Below are positions 16,766-24,123 of a stretch of 64,000 nt of DNA, one piece after another. Made by a program: the position numbers and the translations under genes. The notes under the pieces were generated by a model. That model worked only from the letters and a program-made list of their open reading frames with translations, was not told where the DNA came from and did not search any database. How positions within the stretch are numbered: position 1 is the first letter of the stretch; each line of letters starts with the position of its first letter. The stretch is from Silvibacterium bohemicum (lineage in GTDB: Bacteria > Acidobacteriota > Terriglobia > Terriglobales > Acidobacteriaceae), in assembly GCF_001006305.1 (NCBI RefSeq), contig NZ_LBHJ01000008.1:62001-126000 (forward strand). Direction: 5' to 3'.

Positions 16766-17083
16766 GCGAGCGCCGCTCTCTCGTTCTTCGGATCGTCACA
16801 CATGAAGTAAAGTTCATGACGGCCGCCACAGTCGCCCGGATGGGCAGTGATTTCGCACCTGTATATAGAAATAACTTGCGCAGCAACAACCATCATGAGC
16901 CGTGCTCCTTACTCTTTAGATCTTTCGAACGGGACAAAGAGTTCGCTGTACGTTGGTCTGACTACCCACGTTGGTCGGACTACATTGACCTGGGATGAAA
17001 ATGCACCGCCGGCATCTCTGCCTCGTAACCGAATACGCGTTCGATCCATCCAATGGGCAGGATTAGTCCTAAGGAGAAAGAAC

Positions 17084-17386
17084 ATGGTGAAGTTTGGATT
17101 GTTGGTTTTGCTGGAAGCGAAACCGGGTAAAGAAGCAGAGGCTGCAGCCTTCCTGAAGAGCGCACTGCCTCTGGTCGAGGCGGAGCCGGAAACCACGGCG
17201 TGGTTCGGCATTCAGATCGGCCCTTCGACCTTTGGCATCTTCGATGTTTTCCCCGATGAAGCCGGACGTCAGGCGCATCTCACCGGCAAGGTCGCAGCAG
17301 CCCTGATGGAAAAGGCCGCCGATCTGTTCCAGGGTTCGCCGAACATCCAGCAGGCAAATGTCTTGGCATCCAAGCTACCGAAGTAG
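17084..17386 (+). CDS. Antibiotic biosynthesis monooxygenase (ABM)-like dimeric alpha/beta-barrel protein
   Basis: 100 aa from the ATG at 17084, which has a perfect AAGGAG 7 nt upstream; a longer frame from 16847 lacks family resemblance in its extra residues. The sequence KFGLLVLLEAKPGKEAEAAAFLKSALPLVEAEPETTAWFGIQ is typical of the ABM superfamily of small ferredoxin-like-fold dimers. GIFDVFPDEAGRQAHLTGKVAAAL gives the second half with the conserved HLxG. The substrate is unknown. Relatives include small oxygenases and many uncharacterised stress-related proteins. Confidence 0.85.
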   Translation: MVKFGLLVLLEAKPGKEAEAAAFLKSALPLVEAEPETTAWFGIQIGPSTFGIFDVFPDEAGRQAHLTGKVAAALMEKAADLFQGSPNIQQANVLASKLPK

Positions 17387-17478
17387 CATGATGACAGCGG
17401 GCCCTGATTGCGAATCCTTCGTGAAGCAGGGCCCGGATCGCCCGAAGCTGTAATTCGATTTCGGGCCGAGGGGACGCG

Positions 17479-17745
17479 ATGGCCGCCTGCACACATTTGA
17501 ATCACATCCATAAAGTAAAGCCGCACACGCCGAAAGGCTGCGAAGAGTGCCTGAAGTCCGGCGACCGCTGGGTCCATCTTCGCATGTGCCTGGAGTGCGG
17601 GCATGTTGGCTGTTGCGATTCGTCCAAAAACAAGCACGCGACCAAGCACTTCCACGCAACCGACCACCCGATCATGCGCTCTATCGAGCCGGGAGAGAAA
17701 TGGGGATGGTGCTATATCGACGAGATCGAGGTCGACGTCGCCTGA
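17479..17745 (+). CDS. UBP-type zinc finger protein
   Basis: 88 aa, consisting almost entirely of one ZnF-UBP domain. Cys/His ligands are visible: C4 and H6 near the start, CEECLKSG, CLECGHVGCCD and a His run (KHATKHFHATDHP), followed by the WCYIDE strand. In eukaryotes this domain binds the C-terminus of free ubiquitin. Stand-alone bacterial versions are widespread but uncharacterised. It lies 92 nt after the ABM gene. An inverted repeat (17398-17406 with 17427-17435) sits between them. Confidence 0.93.
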   Translation: MAACTHLNHIHKVKPHTPKGCEECLKSGDRWVHLRMCLECGHVGCCDSSKNKHATKHFHATDHPIMRSIEPGEKWGWCYIDEIEVDVA

Positions 17746-17913
17746 TCTAAGCCTCATCAATTGATAACACTAGGGAGGAACGGCAATCCTTTCCGTTAAG
17801 ATTAAAGTAGCGAAAGCGTAAATCCCGGGAAGAAGTTTTGGAATATTTTCCCAAAACTGGAATTTTATGCGTAGAATGCCGATATGGGCCCCCAGACGGA
17901 GGGATGTAATTCC

Positions 17914-18123
17914 ATGGGTACTCCAACTATCGTTACTGGCCACTTCGAGAAGCCCAGCCTGGGCTCCGTGGCCAATCGCAAAGAGCGCTTCGCTCCTGCT
18001 GATGATGTCTATACCGAAAATCCCACCGGCGCCTATCGCGGTCTGGCCTTTGCGCTGATCTTCAATGTCCTGCTCGCGCTCATAGGCGCGGCAGGATGGA
18101 TTCTCTGGCGTGTGATCCGCTAG
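17914..18123 (+). CDS. Small single-pass membrane protein, uncharacterised
   Basis: 69 aa from the ATG at 17914, with GGAGGG 10 nt upstream; an alternative ATG at 17884 would give 79 aa. A polar N-terminal half (with RKERFAPADDVYTENPTG) precedes one C-terminal membrane helix (about residues 44-64: LAFALIFNVLLALIGAAGWILW) and a short basic tail, so it would be tail-anchored with the N-terminus in the cytoplasm. No family recognised. It precedes the ThiS fusion gene by 78 nt on the same strand. Confidence 0.6.
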   Translation: MGTPTIVTGHFEKPSLGSVANRKERFAPADDVYTENPTGAYRGLAFALIFNVLLALIGAAGWILWRVIR

Positions 18124-18201
18124 ATTCGCGCGACTCGACCTCAGCTTAACCCTCTGTTTGATCCTCTCCACTGCTTGATCTTCCCCTGATAGATTCAGAG
18201 A

Positions 18202-19401
18202 ATGGAAATCATTCTCAACGGGCAGAGCCGCAATCTCCCCGATCTTCCTGAGACAGCTACAGTTACGGATCTGGTCGCCAGCCTGGGCCTGAAGGGCGAC
18301 CGGGTTGCGGTCGAACACAACGGCAGCATCCTGCCGCGCTCTGAATGGGCGCGGACTTCGATCCATTCCGGCGACAAATTCGAGATCGTCCACTTCGTCG
18401 GCGGGGGCTCGCCGGCTCGCGGACGGTCTACATTCTGGCTTCTGGCCATCGTGGCGGGTGTTCTCAGCCTGGGACAGGCGCGAGCCCAGCATTCCCCGCA
18501 GCCTCCGCTCGTCGGACCGACCTTTTCTGTAGACGGCATCGAAGCGACCCAGCCGCTGAAGATCGTGGCTTACGGCGATACCCGCTTTACCCAGGTCAAA
18601 GACGACTACGATACCGATCCGAGGGTGCGGAAATACCTCGTCGATCAGATTGCCCGCGAAAAGCCTGACGCCGTCTTCATGACCGGCGACCTGCCTTTTA
18701 ATGGAGCCGATCCCGCCGACTGGCAGATCTTTCGCGAGGAGTCTGCACCCTGGCAGGCCGAGCATCTGCGGATCTATCCCACGCTCGGAAATCACGATGT
18801 GCGCGGCGGATGGGATGCTGGAATTAAAAACTTCAACGCCACCTTTCCGGAGTTGAAGGGCTATCTCTACTACTCGGTGCAGATCGGGAATGTCTATCTC
18901 ATCACCCTCGATTGCACGCAGGGCTACCCGGAGGGATCGCCGCAGCGCGAATGGCTGGGTTCGCAGCTCACCCACCTTCCGAAGACGGCGAACTTCGTCT
19001 TCTTTCTCTCCCACATGCCGCTCTACAACGACCTGCAAAGCCAGGTAGTGGCTACGCTGCCCACTCCCGCCGAGCTATCGCTGCGCGAATACATTCTGTC
19101 GCTAGCTCCGAAGGTCGACGCGAAGATGGTCGTCGTGAATGGCCACATTCACAACTACGAGCGATTTGAAACCGGCAAAGTTACGTATTTGATTACCGGC
19201 GGCGGCGGAGCTATCCCCTACCGCATCGCTTTCCGCGGTCCGGAAGACAAGTACCGCGACCGCTCTTATCCCAACTACCACTACCTCGTCCTGCAGATTC
19301 ACGGCAAGGCTGCAGATGTCACGATGTATCGGGTAGCCAATCCCAAGTCAGCAAACTTCCGCCTCGAAGTGAAGGACAAGTTCACGCTGACCGCTCCTTA
19401 A
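18202..19401 (+). CDS. ThiS-like domain fused through a signal/anchor segment to a metallophosphoesterase
   Basis: 399 aa. Residues 1-69 are a complete ThiS-type sulfur carrier, MEIILNGQSR to VHFVGGG, with the family GG end at 67-69 but no stop codon. Residues 78-91 are hydrophobic and end in ARA/Q (95/96), a possible signal-peptidase site. Residues 120-399 are a calcineurin-like phosphoesterase with the metal motifs YGDTR (124-128), TGDL (161-164), GNHD (196-199), SHMP and NGHIHNYE. ThiS must have a free C-terminal Gly-Gly for adenylation, so a fusion is odd. Either the original thiS stop and the enzyme's own start were lost, or processing occurs. The phosphoesterase substrate is unknown. 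No other thiamine genes are nearby. Confidence 0.85.
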   Translation: MEIILNGQSRNLPDLPETATVTDLVASLGLKGDRVAVEHNGSILPRSEWARTSIHSGDKFEIVHFVGGGSPARGRSTFWLLAIVAGVLSLGQARAQHSPQPPLVGPTFSVDGIEATQPLKIVAYGDTRFTQVKDDYDTDPRVRKYLVDQIAREKPDAVFMTGDLPFNGADPADWQIFREESAPWQAEHLRIYPTLGNHDVRGGWDAGIKNFNATFPELKGYLYYSVQIGNVYLITLDCTQGYPEGSPQREWLGSQLTHLPKTANFVFFLSHMPLYNDLQSQVVATLPTPAELSLREYILSLAPKVDAKMVVVNGHIHNYERFETGKVTYLITGGGGAIPYRIAFRGPEDKYRDRSYPNYHYLVLQIHGKAADVTMYRVANPKSANFRLEVKDKFTLTAP

Positions 19402-19558
19402 ATCGCACGATCGGTTTTCAGGTGGAAATCGCTTCCGTAGCGCCGTAAAAACCGATTCAAGGCTGCCTTTCGGGAATAAATTCAGGTCCGCGAACTTATG
19501 TCTCTTATGACTCTCGCGTGATGCCATCTCCTCACGCTGAAGGAAAGAGATAGCATCG

Positions 19559-20821
19559 ATGAAAATTGGTTTTTTGTGTTTGCCCGTGCCCGGTCATTTG
19601 AACCCGATGACCGCACTCGCCCGCAAGCTGCAATCGCGGGGACATGAAATGGTGTTTGTCGGAGTGCCGGACAACGAATCGGTTATCCGTGCTGCCGGTC
19701 TGGATTTCGTCCCCTTCTGCGAGGAAAAATTTCCCATCGGCTCCATGGCCAAGACCTGGGGTGGAGTGGCGAAACTGCGAGGTATGGAAGCGCTCAAGTA
19801 TTCGGCAATGAGTCTAATTCCCGATCTCCTCGAAGCGGGGTTGAAGCATCTCCCGCAAAAAATAAGAGAGACCGGTATCGAGTTTCTGCTGCTCGACGTC
19901 TCATATCGCTTTCTTGAATTGGTGCCCATAGCGATGGGTGTTCCTTTCGTGCAGATCGTCAATATCGTTCCCGGCGATCGCTCCGGAACGACTCCGCCCT
20001 ACTTTTTCAGCTGGCCCCACGAAACAACTCCGGAAGCTCGCGCCAGAAACATCGAGGGCTTGAAGAAGATAGGCAGCCTTTTCGGACCAACGCTGGCGCA
20101 TGCGAAAGCTTATGTAGAAAAGAACGGCCTTTCGATCGACTGGAGCGACCCCAACGCAACCGCTTCCAAGCTGGCCATCGTTGCGCAGACGCCAAAAGAA
20201 TTCGATTTCCCGGGCATTCCCTGGCCTCCACAGTTCCACTACGCCGGTCCGTTTCACGACGATCGCGGGCGAGAGCCGGTATCTTTTCCATGGGAGAAGC
20301 TGACCGGCCAGCCTCTCATCTATGCCTCGTTGGGAACACTTCTGAATGGCCTGGAAGAGATTTACAAAACCATCCTTGCTGCGGTGCGACTGCTCCCCGA
20401 TGTTCAGCTAGTGCTTTCGGTGGGGAAGAACATCAATCCCGCGGATCTCGGACCAATTCCATCGAACGCGATCGTCGTCAGCACTGCACCTCAAATCGAA
20501 TTGCTGAAGCGCGCTGCCCTCTGCATCACGCATGCGGGACTGAATACGGCGCTCGAATCCCTTGGACAAGGCGTGCCGATGGTCGCCATCCCCAACACGT
20601 ACGATCAGCCCGGTGTTGCCTCCAGGATTGCCTATCATCGGGTGGGGGAGTTCATCGAGATTGATGAACTGAGCGAAGAGCGTCTCACGGAGCTGATTCT
20701 CAAAGTGATGAGGGATCCAGCCTACAGAGACAAGGCTCTTTACTTCCGGGACGTGATCGCGAAGACACATGGCCTCGACATCGCTGCCGACGTGATCGAG
20801 CAGGTCTTCCGCGCAAGTTAG
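19559..20821 (+). CDS. MGT-type glycosyltransferase (GT1 family)
   Basis: 420 aa. The N-terminus MKIGFLCLPVPGHLNPMTALARKLQSRGHEMVFV is the acceptor-side Rossmann fold of UDP-glycosyltransferases (GT-B fold). The C-terminal donor site reads CITHAGLNTALESLGQGVPMVAIPNTYDQPGVA (about 320-352). This arrangement is typical of macrolide, zeaxanthin and other small-molecule glucosyltransferases. The acceptor cannot be read from sequence; the neighbours do not include carotenoid or polyketide genes. AGGAAAGAG lies about 10 nt upstream of the ATG. Confidence 0.88.
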   Translation: MKIGFLCLPVPGHLNPMTALARKLQSRGHEMVFVGVPDNESVIRAAGLDFVPFCEEKFPIGSMAKTWGGVAKLRGMEALKYSAMSLIPDLLEAGLKHLPQKIRETGIEFLLLDVSYRFLELVPIAMGVPFVQIVNIVPGDRSGTTPPYFFSWPHETTPEARARNIEGLKKIGSLFGPTLAHAKAYVEKNGLSIDWSDPNATASKLAIVAQTPKEFDFPGIPWPPQFHYAGPFHDDRGREPVSFPWEKLTGQPLIYASLGTLLNGLEEIYKTILAAVRLLPDVQLVLSVGKNINPADLGPIPSNAIVVSTAPQIELLKRAALCITHAGLNTALESLGQGVPMVAIPNTYDQPGVASRIAYHRVGEFIEIDELSEERLTELILKVMRDPAYRDKALYFRDVIAKTHGLDIAADVIEQVFRAS

Positions 20822-20920
20822 GCTCTTGCAACGGCAGACCGAACACATGCAGGCATGCCCGGCATCCCAATTTCGCGATCGGGAGGCCAATTTATAGGAC
20901 AAGTCAGAAACTTAGGAGGC

Positions 20921-22003
20921 TCACGGCTGCGCGTAGTAGCCGGTGCGGGTTCTGACGACTAAGCCGGGCTTGTCGATCTTGACCTCCAGTCCGTGATACT
21001 CGTCGGGATGCTCGGCCTTCGCGGGATCGATGGAGAGCTCGTAGTAGATGTCGGCGTCTTGCGAGCAGCGGGTGATCGATCCTGTGATGTCGTTGCTGGA
21101 ATGGAGAGCCAGACCTCCGCTCTGCACGGCGAGCACCTGTAGAGCCAGATTTCCCGCCTGCACTTTATTGGGAGAAGGCACTCCCTTGAGGAACTCCTCG
21201 TAGTAGATGGTGCGAAGCCCGCCTGCGTCTGTCGTTCCCAGCGGATCGATGCTGTAAAGCGTGATGCGCGCCTGGCGCAGAGCGGTGGAGAGCCCGACGA
21301 CGGAGTTGAAAATCTGGCGCTCCTCGCGATTGGTCAACTCGATGCGCGGACCGGAGAGAATGGGCCAGCCTGGGCTGATCCAGATAACCACCTTGCGCCC
21401 TGGCTTGCGTGCTTCGTATTCCGTGAGGGTGCCGATGGTGCGCAGCGACAGCTGCAAACGATCGACGGCGCCGTAAAAGCCTTCCGACCGGGTGATGGTG
21501 CGCAGGCCGGTCACATTCTGGTCGAAGGAGGCAAGCAGCGCTTTCCCGTCTCGGGTGGGAGCGGTCTGCACGCGCGTGTTTTGATCGGTGAAGAAGATGA
21601 TCGAAACCGGCTGCGCCAGCTTTCCGCTGTTCTGCCCCAGGAATTTTGCGATCTCGTTGCGCTCGTAGGAGACGGTCGTGAACCTTGCGTTCACCGCATC
21701 GATGAGGAGAATGACTTCGGTTGGAGCCTCGGCCGTGCTTTTCTCGACAGCACGGAAGGAGACTAGCTTCTGCGGCAGCTTGTTATCTAGAACTGTGAAG
21801 TCCTGCTGCTGCAGACCGGCAACCGGCTTATCCGACCGGTCGGACACCACGACGTTGAGCGAGATGTGCGGGTCGGGGGAGAAAGCCGGTGCTGCCGTTG
21901 CTTCAGGCGGCGCAACAGGCTGCTGAGCCATGACTGGGAGAGAGAGCGGCAGAAACAAGAGAACCATCCAGCGAACTGACCTGCGCGAAAACCATGCTTT
22001 CAT
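20921..22003 (-). CDS. VWFA-related secreted protein
   Basis: 360 aa from the ATG at 22003; a longer in-frame start at 22105 adds residues that do not look like a leader. Signal peptide at 1-27 (membrane stretch WMVLLFLPLSLPVMAQQ). A beta-rich segment follows (ISLNVVVSDRSDKPVAGLQQQDFTVLDNKLPQKLVSF), then a von Willebrand A-like domain from about 120 (EVILLIDAVNARFTTVSYER). The strict MIDAS DxSxS is not conserved. This architecture is characteristic of the expanded VWFA-related family of Acidobacteria. The role is unknown, probably envelope or protein-interaction. Confidence 0.85.
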   Translation of the reverse strand: MKAWFSRRSVRWMVLLFLPLSLPVMAQQPVAPPEATAAPAFSPDPHISLNVVVSDRSDKPVAGLQQQDFTVLDNKLPQKLVSFRAVEKSTAEAPTEVILLIDAVNARFTTVSYERNEIAKFLGQNSGKLAQPVSIIFFTDQNTRVQTAPTRDGKALLASFDQNVTGLRTITRSEGFYGAVDRLQLSLRTIGTLTEYEARKPGRKVVIWISPGWPILSGPRIELTNREERQIFNSVVGLSTALRQARITLYSIDPLGTTDAGGLRTIYYEEFLKGVPSPNKVQAGNLALQVLAVQSGGLALHSSNDITGSITRCSQDADIYYELSIDPAKAEHPDEYHGLEVKIDKPGLVVRTRTGYYAQP

Positions 22004-22277
22004 CGACGTACCCCGAGAGATTCTTGAAGCGGTCCGTAATTGGGATGCCTGCAACGAATCTCGTGGATTATTGAGACGTTGCACCCGCTCAAAAGACCCT
22101 ATCACCCGAAGTTATCGTTTGATAGGGAAGGACATGGCTACAGTTATGCCATCACGAATATGAAAGGAGTTTGGCCTCAGCCGCCGAAGGAAGTTCTCCC
22201 GGGCCGAAGACCGGGATTTGATTGGTGCTGTAACCGCGGTGCGGCCGCAGCGTCCTATCGATAGCAGGAGTTTCGCA

Positions 22278-23087
22278 ATGGCAGATACGAAAAAGCAACT
22301 CGGGAGATGGTTATCGGCGGCGATCACAGCGTTGGCTGGCTTGGCGTTTTTGTTCTACGGGCCAGGTTCGCATCGCCTGGGCGATGTTCGCGCCGCCAGC
22401 GCCGAGGCCCCGGTCTTCGTCGAGCTGTTTACCTCCGAAGGATGCTCGAGCTGCCCGCCGGCGGATAACCTTCTGGCCCAGATCGCGCAGAAGGTGCCCA
22501 ACGCTGTGGTTCTCTCTGAGCATGTCACCTACTGGAACAACCTCGGCTGGCATGATCCTTTTTCTTCGGATGAATCGACCTTGCGGCAGGCCGACTACGT
22601 GGACCATTTGCGCCTGGACAGCAGCTATACGCCGCAAATGGTGGTGAATGGAACCAGGGAGTTTGTGGGCAGCGATGGCCGCGCCGCCGCTCAGGCCATC
22701 GCTCACGTTTCGGAGGAGGTTCGTGTGCCCGTCTCCATCTCCGGGCTGACCGTCGATGGGAATCGCCAGGCCAGCTTTCAGGTCCAGATTGGTGCGTCCA
22801 AAACATCGGCGCAGCTGATCGTCGTCGCAGCGCAGGATGAAGGGACCAAGCACATCTCGACGGGCGAAAATGGCGGACACACGCTGCGCCATGTCATGAT
22901 CGCGCGCAGCTTCACCGAGGCGGCACAGATTCGCAGCGGGGCCGGATATTCAGGGCGCATCACCGTTGCGCTGCCTCAGGCCATCGCGGGCAGTGGCTGG
23001 CATGTGGTTGCGTTCGTCGAAGAAGGCCGCGGAGGGCCGGTGGTGGGTGCGGCTTCAGCCGCTGTGCTTGTGGCCGGGCGGGTCTGA
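22278..23087 (+). CDS. DUF1223 thioredoxin-fold secreted protein
   Basis: 269 aa from the ATG at 22278, with GGAG 8 nt upstream; the longer start at 22218 adds no signal-like sequence. A membrane or signal segment occupies residues 12-35. The DUF1223 hallmark FVELFTSEGCSSCPPADNLL gives a thioredoxin-like CxxC (about 59-62). The second half is beta-rich. It is probably periplasmic. The function of the family is not established. It diverges from the VWFA gene across a 274-bp promoter region and converges on the cox genes. Confidence 0.9.
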   Translation: MADTKKQLGRWLSAAITALAGLAFLFYGPGSHRLGDVRAASAEAPVFVELFTSEGCSSCPPADNLLAQIAQKVPNAVVLSEHVTYWNNLGWHDPFSSDESTLRQADYVDHLRLDSSYTPQMVVNGTREFVGSDGRAAAQAIAHVSEEVRVPVSISGLTVDGNRQASFQVQIGASKTSAQLIVVAAQDEGTKHISTGENGGHTLRHVMIARSFTEAAQIRSGAGYSGRITVALPQAIAGSGWHVVAFVEEGRGGPVVGAASAAVLVAGRV

Positions 23088-23106
23088 TCGAGTCTTTCCC
23101 CCCGGC

Positions 23107-23337
23107 TCAGTCTTCTCTGGGCCGGCTCTGTCGCGCAATTACCAGAATGGCGAGAAAGATCGCTCCAGCCGGAATTCCGAGGACCAGAATAGCCCGGCGC
23201 AGCCCCTCGCGCGCTCTTGGAGCTGAGCCGGCGGTGGCATCTTTGCAGAGGCTGCAGCCTTGAGCATTCGAGACGTGGGGAAAAACCAGCAACAGGCCAA
23301 GCGCCGCCGTCACCCAGGCTCGTCGTAGCCAGCTCAT
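23107..23337 (-). CDS. Small CxxC membrane protein at the end of the cox operon
   Basis: 76 aa. Signal-like N-terminus ending in SNAQ, then GCSLCKD with a CxxC (about 28-31), an Ala/Arg-rich stretch, and one membrane helix (about 47-68: AILVLGIPAGAIFLAILVIA). The ATG directly follows the coxC stop. The pattern of a periplasmic CxxC plus one helix beside oxidase genes suggests a copper-site or assembly factor, but this is inference. It does not resemble Sco or Cox11. Confidence 0.65.
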   Translation of the reverse strand: MSWLRRAWVTAALGLLLVFPHVSNAQGCSLCKDATAGSAPRAREGLRRAILVLGIPAGAIFLAILVIARQSRPRED

Positions 23338-24099
23338 TTATTGGAAAACGACCAATAGGGCAAAGAGAAAGACCCAGAAGATGCCCATGGTGTGCCAGTA
23401 CCATGCCGTGCAATCGACGACAATCTGGCGCAACTCGATGCGGCGCAGGGTGAAGAGCCCAATCAGCGCTCCGCCAAGCGCGAGAACGCCGAGCACCAGG
23501 TGCAGCCCATGGGTTCCGGTAATCAGGTAAAAGAAATGGCTGCTGGGATCGGGCGAGTCGAAGTGAAAGCCGGCCAGGACCAGCTGCTTCCAGGCGATCC
23601 ATTGGCCGACGAGGAAGATGACGCCGAGAACAGCGGTCGCTATCAGCCACGGTGAAGCACGCTTGACTGCCGGACGGCCAAGCCCCAGCCATTCCTCCAT
23701 GACGTCGATCTCGCGGAAGAGCTGGCGGCGTGCTATCTCGACCGTGACGGTGCTGAGCAGGAGAACCGCGGTATTGAGCCAGAGAATGGGAGGAACCGCG
23801 AGCGGATGCCAATCGGAGACATAATTCTCACGGGCGTCGAAGTGGCCGGCGCTCTGCCGTACAAAGAATGCGCTGACAATGGCCACGAAGAACATCAGGT
23901 CGCCGGCCAGGGCGAAGATGACGCCTAACCTGTAGCGGCTAAGCAGCTCGCGGGGCCCGCGGCGTCCGGAAGGGCGATTTTCCCAGTTATCGCCATCGCC
24001 TCCGCCACCCGTAGGCCGCCGGTCGACCGGCGGTTTGCCGCCGATGCCGGGGTCTTTGCGCTCGATCTCAACTGGATGACTGGTGAAGGTGGCCGGCAT
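23338..24099 (-). CDS. coxC: Cytochrome c oxidase subunit III
   Basis: 253 aa. A Gly/Pro-rich cytoplasmic N-terminus (1-45) precedes five predicted helices, fewer than the seven of mitochondrial-type subunit III, as in short bacterial versions. Signature residues include FYLITGTHGLHLVLGVLALGG and the C-terminal CTAWYWHTMGIFWVFLFALLVVF, both typical of the family. It follows coxA by 24 nt. Confidence 0.92.
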   Translation of the reverse strand: MPATFTSHPVEIERKDPGIGGKPPVDRRPTGGGGDGDNWENRPSGRRGPRELLSRYRLGVIFALAGDLMFFVAIVSAFFVRQSAGHFDARENYVSDWHPLAVPPILWLNTAVLLLSTVTVEIARRQLFREIDVMEEWLGLGRPAVKRASPWLIATAVLGVIFLVGQWIAWKQLVLAGFHFDSPDPSSHFFYLITGTHGLHLVLGVLALGGALIGLFTLRRIELRQIVVDCTAWYWHTMGIFWVFLFALLVVFQ

Positions 24100-24123
24100 G
24101 GGGCTGCTCCCTACTGCATCAGA

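Larger units (their letters stand above)
16530..17083. other. Gene-free stretch between nuoA and the monooxygenase-like gene
   Basis: 554 bp without a convincing protein gene. It holds the nuo promoter and inverted repeat on the left, a possible tRNA-like element (about 16653-16735) closed by a strong plus-strand terminator in the middle, and roughly 300 bp to the right (16770-17070) with only shadow frames and a perfect AAGGAG ribosome binding site at 17071-17076 for the next gene. Confidence 0.7.

Noticed and set aside
17398-17435. Inverted repeat between the ABM and UBP genes as a terminator
   Set aside because: The 9-bp arms are perfect, but no T-tract follows on either strand and the loop is 20 nt.
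17770-19038. Long minus-strand open frame opposite the ThiS fusion gene
   Set aside because: It lies antisense to a gene with clear domain motifs, has no recognisable family, and shows the Arg/Leu-rich composition of a shadow frame.
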